NCBI GenBank assembly: GCA_020638975.1
Contig: JACKHN010000017.1
Location: forward strand, 62,001-126,000
DNA: 64,000 nt
Direction: 5' to 3'
From: Planctomycetaceae bacterium
GTDB taxonomy: Bacteria; Planctomycetota; Planctomycetia; Pirellulales; Pirellulaceae
The position numbers were made by a program, and so were the translations under genes. The notes under the pieces were generated by a model, which saw nothing but the letters and a program-made list of their open reading frames with translations, did not search any database and was not told where the DNA came from. Positions 15,740 to 23,533 of the stretch are shown piece after piece. The stretch's first letter is position 1, and each line of letters starts with the position of its first letter.

Positions 15740-16563
15740 TCAGCACCGCACCAGATCGTAACGGAGTACAAGAACGGTCGAGTGACGTCTGGTCATACAT
15801 CTCGCCATCGAGGCTGAACACTTGGCTGAAATGCCCCATCGCATTCAAGCTGCGTTACATCGACGGAATCCGGTCGCCCACAACGCCAAGCCTGTTTCTT
15901 GGTAAGGCTGTTCACGCCGGATTGGAATGTTCTTATCGGCACAAGCAAGTCGGCGTGAACTTGGAACCCAGTGACGTGATTCAACGGCTCGATGCGTGCT
16001 GGGAAGCGTTATTGGCGGAAGACAGCATGACGTTCGCATCGAACAGTGACGAGATCAAGCTCAAGCAACAGGCGGCTGTACTGGTTGCTGCTTATCTGGC
16101 ACAACTCAGCGACGAACCAGCTCCGATGGCCGTCGAGACAACCCTCGAAGAACCGTTGGTTGATCCATTCACTGGCGAGGATCTGGGCATCCCGTTGCTC
16201 GGAATCGTTGACTTGATCGTCCCCGGCGAGGACGGTGCGGTGGTCGTGGACTTCAAGACGGCGGCCAAGTCGGGTCCACCGACCGAGAAAGTTCACGAAG
16301 TCCAGTTATCGGCGTACTCGTATCTGTATCGTGCCACGACGCAGCAACTTGAGTCTGGTCTACAGATCCGCAGCTTGATCAAGACGAAGAAGCCGAAGAT
16401 CGAGTACCGCGAGTATCCAGCACGCACCGAGTCGCAGCTTCGGAGGTTCTTTCAGATTGTGCGTGCGTATCTCGATGACTTGGATCGCGGGCGGTTTGTG
16501 CATCGGCCCGGCTTTGGCTGCACGATGTGCGACTTCAGCGATGGGACGTGTGATGAAGGTTGA
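15736..16563 (+). CDS. PD-(D/E)XK nuclease with Fe-S cluster (Cas4/AddB-like)
   Basis: The 275-aa protein has the RecB-nuclease core. An N-terminal SPSRLNTWLKCPIAFKLRYI ends with Cys33; it is followed by GKAVHAGLE (His60), GIVDLIV (Asp159), VVDFKTAAK (Asp172, Lys174) and QLSAYSYLY (Gln190, Tyr194). The C-terminal CTMCDFSDGTC gives Cys262, Cys265 and Cys272. One N-terminal and three C-terminal cysteines are the 4Fe-4S arrangement of Cas4, AddB and Dna2. It is expected to degrade or trim DNA ends. The 4-bp overlap with the preceding tail-domain gene, and the clamp gene upstream, suggest one DNA-processing system. No Cas1/Cas2 or helicase is present in the window. Confidence 0.88.
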   Translation: MISTAPDRNGVQERSSDVWSYISPSRLNTWLKCPIAFKLRYIDGIRSPTTPSLFLGKAVHAGLECSYRHKQVGVNLEPSDVIQRLDACWEALLAEDSMTFASNSDEIKLKQQAAVLVAAYLAQLSDEPAPMAVETTLEEPLVDPFTGEDLGIPLLGIVDLIVPGEDGAVVVDFKTAAKSGPPTEKVHEVQLSAYSYLYRATTQQLESGLQIRSLIKTKKPKIEYREYPARTESQLRRFFQIVRAYLDDLDRGRFVHRPGFGCTMCDFSDGTCDEG

Positions 16564-16747
16564 AGAGCGGAAGACTCCCGCTTCGTTTTGGCGATTGGTG
16601 CCGGGCGGAGCGGGAGCGGGAGTGGGATGGAGGAGGATTGCAGAGTTCGCGGGTGCTTTTGTTTAGCTATCAGGGAGTCGCGGATCGTTGCATGTCAGCG
16701 AAGCAAGAATGAGGCGAACAATGATCGAATATCACACTGAAGCGGGA

Positions 16748-17710
16748 TTACGTTGAGATCGCGTTGTCGAGTATCTGCTTCAGGTATTTCTCACAGCCCA
16801 GGGCCTCGCCAAAATTGTGTAGCTGTTCAAGATCCCTAAGCCGAAAATACGACTCACGCTTCAAATATCTTCGTTTCAGAAAATCCATCATGGTTTCGCT
16901 TGCTTCTGCAAATGCCACAACCACGCACAACCACCAGGGAAAGCTAGGTTGAGGAAGTACGTCACCATACTTCATTTGGACGCGAGTTCCATTCGGCTCA
17001 GATCTCAAGGTCACTTGCAGTCTCGCAGGCTTGTACGTGTCATGAGCAGTCCGAGGATCCGCTGGCCAGTACTTGTAGCTGCTGATTCCATGATCATAGT
17101 CCCAACGCCCCATCCGGGCGGGCGATCCGAGAATGAAACTCCCTCTACGAAAATATCGGTGGTTATTGGTGTTCTTTTGGGACTTATCGTCACTCCATTC
17201 ACCCCAATCCGACGTCGCTAAGAACTCATGTAACAAATCTCGCGTTCTGACAATCTCACCTGGCACCTCGAACTCATGACTATCCTGCGGGAAACTAAAT
17301 CCTTGAGCAGCCCAAAACAGTCGCACTGCATCCTGCTCGTCACTCCTCGAAAACTCCTGGGACTCACTTTCAGTCAAGACTCCTTTAGCATCTCGCCGGT
17401 TGATAACGCCCTTAACATCTGGCCGACGAATCAATCCGCCGCCCCGATGATAACTACACGAACGCCACCAATACGCCAATGCTTCTTGCTCATTATCCTC
17501 GGCTCCGCACGCTTCGATCGCAGAAGTGAAATCGTCAATTGCCTTTCGATAGTGATGGGCGGAGAGGTGAACTTGGCCACGATACGAATAGGCGTCCACA
17601 CAACGCGGATCAGCCTCGATGGCTTGGTTGAATAACTTGAATGCCTTACCAGAATTCCCTTCATCCATCGCCGCCTTCCCCTGAGCGACAATCGCTTCAA
17701 CATCCACCAT
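16748..17710 (-). CDS. TPR protein with C-terminal domain of unknown function
   Basis: The 320-aa protein begins with two to three tetratricopeptide repeats (AIVAQGKAAMDEGNSGKAFK; DAYSYRGQVHLSAHHYRKAI). After about residue 95 it changes to a polar region with a short beta-rich segment (PARLQVTLRSEPNGTRVQMK) and a hydrophobic stretch (FPWWLCVVVAFAEASETMMD) that may be membrane-associated. TPR segments usually scaffold protein complexes. GGAGAAGG is 4 nt before ATG 17710. The gene runs convergently to the nuclease gene. Repeats of 'RRPDVKGVINRRDAKGV' near residue 100 suggest a small local duplication. Function unknown. Confidence 0.72.
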   Translation of the reverse strand: MVDVEAIVAQGKAAMDEGNSGKAFKLFNQAIEADPRCVDAYSYRGQVHLSAHHYRKAIDDFTSAIEACGAEDNEQEALAYWWRSCSYHRGGGLIRRPDVKGVINRRDAKGVLTESESQEFSRSDEQDAVRLFWAAQGFSFPQDSHEFEVPGEIVRTRDLLHEFLATSDWGEWSDDKSQKNTNNHRYFRRGSFILGSPARMGRWDYDHGISSYKYWPADPRTAHDTYKPARLQVTLRSEPNGTRVQMKYGDVLPQPSFPWWLCVVVAFAEASETMMDFLKRRYLKRESYFRLRDLEQLHNFGEALGCEKYLKQILDNAIST

Positions 17711-17771
17711 TTCACCTTCTCCTATTCACGGGCCAACAAAGCACAAACACGCGAGGGCTTGTGGAAGGCAA

Positions 17772-18254
17772 TCAGTCAAACTCGATGTCGTACTCCTCTT
17801 GGAGCACCGCTCGAAGAGTTCCCAAGTCTTCCCAATCGGACAACAGCTTCTGATGGAACTGCGTCATCTCATCAAGCTCTCGGCGATCCCGCTCCACGAC
17901 TTCCCTCATGCCCCCAGTAAAAACTTGCAGCGTGTCGTTGAGCATCTCCATGAAGTCGTAGGACAGAGGTCGATTGATTTCTCGATGGAATCGCAAGGTG
18001 TTTTTGGCGATCGCGTGCGTCATTTCCACGAGACGTGGATCGACGTCCTTGGTAGGCAACGCAAGGAGTTCATTGCCCAGCTTGTCGAAATCTGGTGCAC
18101 CGGACCACTCGTTCATCACAATTGGAATCGCGTTGCCGTACTCCAGCGTTGCTTTTCTCGCCTTGGCCCTCTCAGCCGATACCCGCCAGTAGGTAACGAG
18201 ACCGAATGCCAATGCAATTAGGAAGATGAACGCGACACTTCGAGTCGCCGTCAT
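17772..18254 (-). CDS. Hypothetical protein with N-terminal membrane anchor
   Basis: The 160-aa protein has one N-terminal hydrophobic segment (SVAFIFLIALAFGLVTYWRV) and a charged helical remainder (KNTLRFHREINRPLSYDFME; VVERDRRELDEMTQFHQKLL) that is probably coiled coil. I use ATG 18254 with AAGG 8-10 nt upstream rather than the longer open frame to 18482, because the additional codons cover the hairpin region at 18305-18397. The signal-anchor suggests a periplasmic or cell-surface-facing protein. No family recognised. Confidence 0.65.
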   Translation of the reverse strand: MTATRSVAFIFLIALAFGLVTYWRVSAERAKARKATLEYGNAIPIVMNEWSGAPDFDKLGNELLALPTKDVDPRLVEMTHAIAKNTLRFHREINRPLSYDFMEMLNDTLQVFTGGMREVVERDRRELDEMTQFHQKLLSDWEDLGTLRAVLQEEYDIEFD

Positions 18255-18690
18255 CGAGAATGACCTTCTGAGAACCGGCACGAGACTGGTCTCCCCCAAG
18301 AACGAAAAAGGAGCGTCGAAACCAAGACCGCCTGCCGGACCCTCGCAAAAGGGCACATCAGAACAGCACAAAGCCCGACGCTCCCTTTCGGGAGCGTGGC
18401 CAAGTGACTGCTTCTGAAGTTCAAGAGCCCGAGGGCTCAGGTTTGCGATTTCCGGCAGAGCAGAAAACTTGTACTCACGCACAAGATCAAGTTGTCGTGG
18501 CCGGGACTTGCCCGACCAGAATCAATCTATTTCAAATGGAATCCTCGATTAGTCGTCGTTTTAGTAACCCCGTCAGTTTAGTGTCGAGGCGACGCCGTCG
18601 CTAGAAGCATATTGTTAAACTGAACCACATGTACCGTTCCTGTTTTGTTGTGGCACGCCGCGACGACTCTGTTGACGTGTTGGATCGCAG
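18255..18690. other. 436-bp intergenic region between divergent genes
   Basis: The only structure I see is the pair of alternative hairpins listed separately (18305-18397). Plus-strand ORFs in this stretch have no ribosome-binding sites or family resemblance. The region should hold the promoters of both the 17772-18254 gene and the 18691 gene. Confidence 0.5.
18305..18397 (-). promoter_or_regulatory. Candidate attenuator: two mutually exclusive hairpins
   Basis: Read on the minus strand, ACGCTCCC (18397-18390), GAAA (18389-18386) and GGGAGCGT (18385-18378) form a perfect 8-bp hairpin with a GNRA loop. The same GGAGCGTCG arm (18384-18376) also pairs perfectly with CGACGCTCC (18318-18310), which is followed at once by TTTTT (18309-18305). 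The second pairing would be a terminator-like stem and excludes the first. It lies about 50 nt upstream of the ATG at 18254. A dispersed palindromic repeat is the main alternative. Confidence 0.4.
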
Positions 18691-18966
18691 ATGGCCAAGA
18701 CTTCTCAATTCCAGTTTGGTATCAGCAGGTTGATCATCCTGACGTCGGCGGTTGCCGTTGTCATGGCCGTTTCGATCAGACTCAACGTTCCGCAATTCGC
18801 TCAGTGGATGCTTGCTGGCTATCTCGCGTTCTTCGTGGGGTGGGCGGTGATGCGTGGGCCGAACATGTATGCCAAGCTGTGTGTCGCCCGCGAGAAGCGA
18901 CAAGTGCTCAAGCAACATCGGAGCGAACTTGAAAGCGAGGCTGCTAAGCTGCGGCGGGGGCGGTGA
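18691..18966 (+). CDS. Small two-segment membrane protein
   Basis: The 91-aa protein contains FGISRLIILTSAVAVVMAVS and FAQWMLAGYLAFFVGWAVMR, two hydrophobic segments, then a charged C-terminal helix (KRQVLKQHRSELESEAAKLR). This architecture ('MAKTSQFQFGISRLI...') recurs in planctomycetes as 'RLLxxT...AvalAvxxR' proteins, probably inner-membrane accessory subunits of unknown function. ATG 18691 is the first of the frame; GGATC precedes it. Confidence 0.68.
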   Translation: MAKTSQFQFGISRLIILTSAVAVVMAVSIRLNVPQFAQWMLAGYLAFFVGWAVMRGPNMYAKLCVAREKRQVLKQHRSELESEAAKLRRGR

Positions 18967-19045
18967 ACGTGCCTAGTAGTCGAACATTCGGTAAAATAAG
19001 GGCAATGCACCGTCAGTTTCAACTTCGCAGCCAGCGGTAACTGCG

Positions 19046-19489
19046 GTGCGATTTTATTCGCGGTTCGATGTGATGCGGCTCAACATACGATTTACGTTCG
19101 TCGAATGGGGTGTCATCCTTATCGTGTGCGGCATAGTTTCCATGCTCGCTTTTGACGAGCTACAGGCCCGCAATGGTGCTCGCGACGGTCGCATTGATGC
19201 GGACGCGGACATTCTCGCAGGTACACTACAACTCAAGTATGCCGGAAAGCCGCCGCTTTGTCGAAACGAGATGATCGCGATCTTCCAAGAACGATTCGGA
19301 GTGTCGCTGGAGTACATCGGAGGTTGTTGTCCATTTCCGTACCGCAGTGCATACAATTCTGCCTACAACGATCAAATGTACGCGGCCATCCAGCTTCGAG
19401 CCCCAACATTCGACCGTGCCGCATCCTATAGCGAAGTACGTAAACTCGCGGAGGCAAGGCGAGAGGAAGAGCGGAATGCCCACCACTGA
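19046..19489 (+). CDS. Hypothetical protein with N-terminal membrane segment
   Basis: This protein of about 147 aa has a hydrophobic segment near the N-terminus (WGVILIVCGIVSMLAFDELQ). The rest is polar, with a Cys pair in GGCCPFPYR and the C-terminal basic helix YSEVRKLAEARREEERNAHH. The start is uncertain: GTG 19046, GTG 19070 and ATG 19073 are all in frame and none has a good ribosome-binding site. It is overlapped by the next gene by 14 nt. No family recognised. Confidence 0.5.
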   Translation: MRFYSRFDVMRLNIRFTFVEWGVILIVCGIVSMLAFDELQARNGARDGRIDADADILAGTLQLKYAGKPPLCRNEMIAIFQERFGVSLEYIGGCCPFPYRSAYNSAYNDQMYAAIQLRAPTFDRAASYSEVRKLAEARREEERNAHH

Positions 19490-19925
19490 GCGAGCTGCAT
19501 CAGCCATCCTGCCGCGTGAACAAGTGAAGTGTTGCTGCTACTGCCTGCTACTTCTGCCAGTGTTCTTTGGTTGTCGCCAGCCCGAACTCATTTCTGAAGT
19601 TGGCGACGCGATTATCACGGTCAAAGTTCATGTGCTTTCCTACGTTGCCGACGCAGCCCACAGCACGATGTCGACGCCCGATGGCGAAACGTACCATGCC
19701 GACATGTATGACGCCGCGTATTGCCAGATTGCGTCTGACGAAGCTGATCTCCCGGACCCGTTCGTGATTTGGGGCTGGAACCGGACAAAATACGTCCCCG
19801 AATCTCTCCGGACGCCAGAGGCTACTGCCACTATTGCGTTTCCACGTTCGGCAATTGAAGACACTCCGTTTGGTGATGGCACGCGTGGGATTCATTCCAC
19901 GGCGATATCGGATCTCACCAATTGA
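19476..19925 (+). CDS. Putative lipoprotein of 149 aa
   Basis: The N-terminus contains CCCYCLLLLPVFFGC, a hydrophobic segment ending in a Cys that could act as lipobox (FFGC is atypical but acceptable), followed by an extracellular-looking domain rich in acidic residues and Thr (HSTMSTPDGETYHADMYDAA, DPFVIWGWNRTKYVPESLR). GAGG precedes ATG 19476 at good spacing, which settles the start; the start codon overlaps the end of the upstream gene. Function unknown. Confidence 0.6.
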   Translation: MPTTERAASAILPREQVKCCCYCLLLLPVFFGCRQPELISEVGDAIITVKVHVLSYVADAAHSTMSTPDGETYHADMYDAAYCQIASDEADLPDPFVIWGWNRTKYVPESLRTPEATATIAFPRSAIEDTPFGDGTRGIHSTAISDLTN

Positions 19926-19981
19926 GTGTCGGCCACCAGCAATGAAATTCGGTTTACGATTGACCGTAAAAAGAGGAACCA

Positions 19982-20641
19982 ATGGTTAGGGCTGCTGTAT
20001 TCGACATGGATGGGTTGATGATCGACTCTGAGCCTTATTGGCGACAGGCACAACTGGAATTATTCGCAAAAATCGGTGTGCCGATTTCCGCTCAGGATGC
20101 GATTGATACGACGGGGATTCGGATCGATCAGGTCGTCAATATGTACTTTGAAAGAACTCCGTGGGATTGTATGAGTTGTCAACAGGTGTGTGACAACATT
20201 CTCGAACGGGTGATCGACTTGGTTCGCGAACACAAGCCTGTGATGCCCGGCCTGTTTCAGGCACTTGAACTTTGTAAGCAGCAAGGATTGAAACTGGCGT
20301 TGGCTTCGTCGTCGCCCATGACATTGATTGCAGCAACGGTCGATGCCTTGGAGTTGACTGATGCCTTCGAGGCAACCCTGTCGGCGGAAGACTTGCGATA
20401 TGGAAAACCACACCCTGAGGTCTACCTGAATGCCTGTGATGCACTGGACGTTCCGCCTCAGGAGTGCGTTGCAATGGAAGATTCTTTCACTGGCTTGTTA
20501 GCCGCGAAAGCCGCTCAAATGAAAACCATCGTGATTCCAGAGGCTTCTGTTAAAAGTCAGCCGCATTTCGTAATCGCCGACAGAATTCTGGCTTCCTTGG
20601 AGGAAGTGACGCAGGAACTTCTCCAGTCACTTGATCGTTGA
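19982..20641 (+). CDS. hxpB: HAD-family sugar phosphatase (YniC/HxpB type)
   Basis: The 219-aa protein matches E. coli YniC/HxpB in length and sequence throughout: FDMDGLMIDSEP (motif I with both Asp, residues 7-18), GIRIDQVVNMYFERTPWD (cap), LALASSSPM (motif II), K-P-H-P-E (motif III Lys at SAEDLRYGKPHPEVYL) and MEDSFTGLLAAKAA (motif IV). YniC is a hexitol/2-deoxyglucose-6-phosphate phosphatase with Mg2+-dependent hydrolysis of small sugar phosphates; the exact substrate here is unproven. AGAGGA precedes ATG 19982. It is a stand-alone gene among small orphan proteins and could be acquired. Confidence 0.88.
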   Translation: MVRAAVFDMDGLMIDSEPYWRQAQLELFAKIGVPISAQDAIDTTGIRIDQVVNMYFERTPWDCMSCQQVCDNILERVIDLVREHKPVMPGLFQALELCKQQGLKLALASSSPMTLIAATVDALELTDAFEATLSAEDLRYGKPHPEVYLNACDALDVPPQECVAMEDSFTGLLAAKAAQMKTIVIPEASVKSQPHFVIADRILASLEEVTQELLQSLDR

Positions 20642-20671
20642 AACCGCATTCCTACGCAGCATCCAATTAAC

Positions 20672-21022
20672 TCACTTCCGCTTCCCCTTCTTCGCTTTCG
20701 AGCGAACTGCTGCCGCGTGAGCATCGCGAGCCCACTCGCAAAGGGCTTCTCGACTTTCCAACACGTCAACCGGCACTTCCCAGTACGACATCGCCACGTC
20801 TTTCGTCCGGCCTTTTCGGCGATACCTGAACGGCTTGCTACCCTCGGCCTCGAACGCAGTTCGGTTCTCGTCATCGACTTTGAGATAGAACACGCCATCG
20901 GCGATCAAACCGATCATGATGCCGTCGTGATATATGCCGTGGCCGCCGAACATCGCTCGGGAACGGACGTCACCGAGATCGCTGAGCATGTCGAGGAGGT
21001 ATTTGATGAATGGAGATGTCAT
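20672..21022 (-). CDS. TfoX N-terminal domain protein
   Basis: The 116-aa protein starts TSPFIKYLLDMLSDLGDVRS and continues RAMFGGHGIYHDGIMIGLIA, the signature of the TfoX/YccR N-terminal domain (D.v..R.MFGGyGiy..g..fali.). In competence regulators such as TfoX/Sxy this domain is fused to a helix-hairpin-helix; here it stands alone, as in many accessory regions. A direct role in competence should not be assumed. I chose ATG 21022 over the TTG at 21034. It is convergent with the HAD phosphatase. Confidence 0.85.
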   Translation of the reverse strand: MTSPFIKYLLDMLSDLGDVRSRAMFGGHGIYHDGIMIGLIADGVFYLKVDDENRTAFEAEGSKPFRYRRKGRTKDVAMSYWEVPVDVLESREALCEWARDAHAAAVRSKAKKGKRK

Positions 21023-21038
21023 GGTGAGGATCAATCGC

Positions 21039-23054
21039 TTACCGCACCGGGTTCTTTAGGAGGTAGCACGTTCCGTTACCATTGACGATCGCGATGTATC
21101 GTCCGTCTGGACTGAATTCAATCGCTGAAGCGATCATTTGGGATGGGCCGATTTGACAGCGTGACAGCTCTTCACCTGCGTCGGAGTATAGGACGAGATT
21201 GCTGTCGAGTACCGCTCCAACCTGCCGTCCCGATGGTGCGAACGCCGCCGACGGCAGCCCGCCTGTTGGGTCAAGCTCGACTCGCTTCTCTTCAGACGTT
21301 CGCCAGTTCCATATCTTCAGCCGTGAATTCCCATCTTCATACTCGATTAGAAGTGCATGATGGTCCCGCACCGAGAGATCACGCAAATATCGAAGGTTTT
21401 CGTCTGGTGTCTCCTTAGTCTCCAAAGACGGCCCCATGACGGAGTCTTGTTCAACTAGCTTCAAGCGACAGAATCCATCTTTCGTCACAAACACGAAACA
21501 CCCTTCACTTTCGGACCACACTGGACCTTGTGACGAGAATGGTTGCGTTCGAGGTGCCCTGCGTTCGCTCTTCGCCACTAACGTGTTGCTGGCATAGTCG
21601 GTGAGTGTCCAACCTTCATTGAGCACAAACGCCAAGAGCCTTCCATCGGCTGACGATAGTGTTGCATTTTGGCTGGACGATCCCTGGTGGGGTTTTCGGA
21701 CCAACGGTTTGGCAGACCGCCAATCAAAAACGGCGATCTCATGCTTTTCCTCCGACAATAAAGCTTTGCTGTCTGGACTAAACTCAACGTACTCAACCGA
21801 CCCCCCGTGTGCATGAAACCGCTGAAGCTCCAACCAGCTTCCCGTGCTAATGACGATAACTTCTCCTCCTGACGTGCCTGCCGCCAGCAGATCGCCCTCG
21901 TAGCTCCATCCGACTGCTGTGATGTGATCCGTCGCTATGTTCGGCAAGCGGAGCCGTCCGTACTCATCTAGTAAACCGATTTGTCCTGGTCCGTAACCAA
22001 TCGCTCGCTGAGTAAAGATCTGTCCTCCACCTGAATATCTTCGGAGGGCCATGCACCGCACAGGCATGACGGGAGTTGTCCGCACAATTGTTTGGGACAG
22101 TTTGGCTTCGCCCATCGTGAACCGCATCATAACGCCTGCGTTGGCGATCCAGGCTTCTTTGGACCTTCCCGGAATCACCAGATCCGGCGTTCCACCCATA
22201 TTGAGCTGCACTTCTTTCCAGTCTTGCGTTTCTTCGTTCCATACAAGGCTGGTGCTGGCACCCACGATTAACCACAACGCGTCTTGCAGCCGAATGGCGT
22301 GATAGGCTGCCTGGTGGTCGAATGGCCACGGATCGTGTTTCCATTGGCTGACGATATCGCCGCTTTCAGAATCAATCAGCAAGAATTCGTCCTTGCAGAC
22401 GGCCAGCAAACAACCGTCCTCGCGAAACCCAACGATTACTTCCTTCGCTTCCTGAACAAAGTTCAGCGTGCTCATGTGCGTTCCGCTTCCCAAGTCGAAC
22501 AATTGCATGTCATTGGGCTGGTCGTCGTAGATAACGACCAGCACGCTTGTAAGGCTGGAAGAAAACGCTTTATGGATCGGAGATTCCGCCGCGATCGAGA
22601 ATTGTCGTAGCAACTTGAGCGGAGAAGTGGCCGTATCGTAGACGCGGACTTGCTGGCCATCGTCGATCGTAACAAGCAAAGATGAATTGGCGGCGATGTG
22701 CCCGTCCACGTTGCTCATAACTTGCAGCGATTCGCCGGTCTCCGTCGACCAACAGCGGACTGCTTTATCTAAGCCACAGGAAACAATCTGGTCCGCAGTC
22801 AACGCGATGTCGTAGACACGAGCCCAATGCGAAAGGTCGCCGCTTCCCAAGATGTGGACCAATTCAGGCGGAGGTTGTTTCCCCGTTTCTTCACGGAAGA
22901 TCCTTTCCGCCCTAACTCGAATCGCCCGAGTCGCAGTCCAATCTAAATAATCTTGATGCCATTGTCGGCCGTTCAATGCGACAAAGATCGTCATCGCTGC
23001 GATGGTGACAAACAGCATGAGCGTCCTAATAGAAAAACGAGCTTTCCACCGCAT
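21039..23054 (-). CDS. Membrane-anchored WD40-like beta-propeller protein
   Basis: The 671-aa protein begins with a single transmembrane anchor (FSIRTLMLFVTIAAMTIFVA), then a large domain of degenerate WD/YVTN-type blades: SCGLDKAVRCWSTETGESLQ, DDGQQVRVYD, ITAVGWSYEGDLLAAGTSGG, EYVEFSPDSKALLSEEKHEI, AIEFSPDGRYIAIVNGNGTC. About ten blades in all would give one or two propellers. Such planctomycete proteins probably sit on the outer side of the cytoplasmic membrane and bind partner proteins. No enzymatic site is seen. The 16-nt gap to the TfoX gene on the same strand allows co-transcription. Confidence 0.82.
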   Translation of the reverse strand: MRWKARFSIRTLMLFVTIAAMTIFVALNGRQWHQDYLDWTATRAIRVRAERIFREETGKQPPPELVHILGSGDLSHWARVYDIALTADQIVSCGLDKAVRCWSTETGESLQVMSNVDGHIAANSSLLVTIDDGQQVRVYDTATSPLKLLRQFSIAAESPIHKAFSSSLTSVLVVIYDDQPNDMQLFDLGSGTHMSTLNFVQEAKEVIVGFREDGCLLAVCKDEFLLIDSESGDIVSQWKHDPWPFDHQAAYHAIRLQDALWLIVGASTSLVWNEETQDWKEVQLNMGGTPDLVIPGRSKEAWIANAGVMMRFTMGEAKLSQTIVRTTPVMPVRCMALRRYSGGGQIFTQRAIGYGPGQIGLLDEYGRLRLPNIATDHITAVGWSYEGDLLAAGTSGGEVIVISTGSWLELQRFHAHGGSVEYVEFSPDSKALLSEEKHEIAVFDWRSAKPLVRKPHQGSSSQNATLSSADGRLLAFVLNEGWTLTDYASNTLVAKSERRAPRTQPFSSQGPVWSESEGCFVFVTKDGFCRLKLVEQDSVMGPSLETKETPDENLRYLRDLSVRDHHALLIEYEDGNSRLKIWNWRTSEEKRVELDPTGGLPSAAFAPSGRQVGAVLDSNLVLYSDAGEELSRCQIGPSQMIASAIEFSPDGRYIAIVNGNGTCYLLKNPVR

Positions 23055-23139
23055 GTCGTCGTCCCTTTGCTTAGCTCATCAGGAACTGGATTAGCCGTGA
23101 TTGTAGTCCGCCATTACTCGCCGCTGCTACAATGCTGCC

Positions 23140-23502
23140 ATGCTCAGTGAACGAGACAAGGCGAGCGAGAGCTTCGGTGAGAAATCGCCTACCGAATCGT
23201 ACACGCCAGTGCGAGTGGTATTGTTGACATCCTTGCCAGCCATTGCCATGGCGGTTATTTCCCCGGTGACCGCTTTCTTCTTATGGCCATACGATGCCGG
23301 TTACGTCGCCGTCATGACCGTCGTCATGAGTCCCATCACGTTGGTAGCGTGGCTGACGATTGCTTGTGGTGTTGGGTCGTTCATAGCCAGCAAGAAACGT
23401 GCCAACATCTTCAACACGCTTGCCGTGATTGCGTTTATTCATTTGACATGTCTTGCAGTGACATTCTTTTTCCTGGGTATGGCAACAGTTTCTGCAATGT
23501 GA
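23140..23502 (+). CDS. Small membrane protein with three segments
   Basis: The 120-aa product has a polar N-terminus followed by three hydrophobic segments (VVLLTSLPAIAMAVISPVTA; YVAVMTVVMSPITLVAWLTI; NTLAVIAFIHLTCLAVTFFF). No family motif. The ATG at 23140 is divergent from the WD40 gene, 86 bp away. The adjacent IS630 element starts just 30 bp after its stop. Function unknown. Confidence 0.58.
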   Translation: MLSERDKASESFGEKSPTESYTPVRVVLLTSLPAIAMAVISPVTAFFLWPYDAGYVAVMTVVMSPITLVAWLTIACGVGSFIASKKRANIFNTLAVIAFIHLTCLAVTFFFLGMATVSAM

Positions 23503-23533
23503 CCGTGTGATCGTATTGACTATGACCTCCTAC

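Noticed and set aside
16553..16666. 37-aa ORF beginning at ATG 16553 after the nuclease
   Set aside because: It overlaps the end of the nuclease gene in another frame, has no family resemblance and only a weak ribosome-binding site.
21143..22610. Plus-strand ORFs of 71-108 aa inside the WD40 gene
   Set aside because: Shadow frames of a 671-aa gene with clear blade periodicity on the minus strand.
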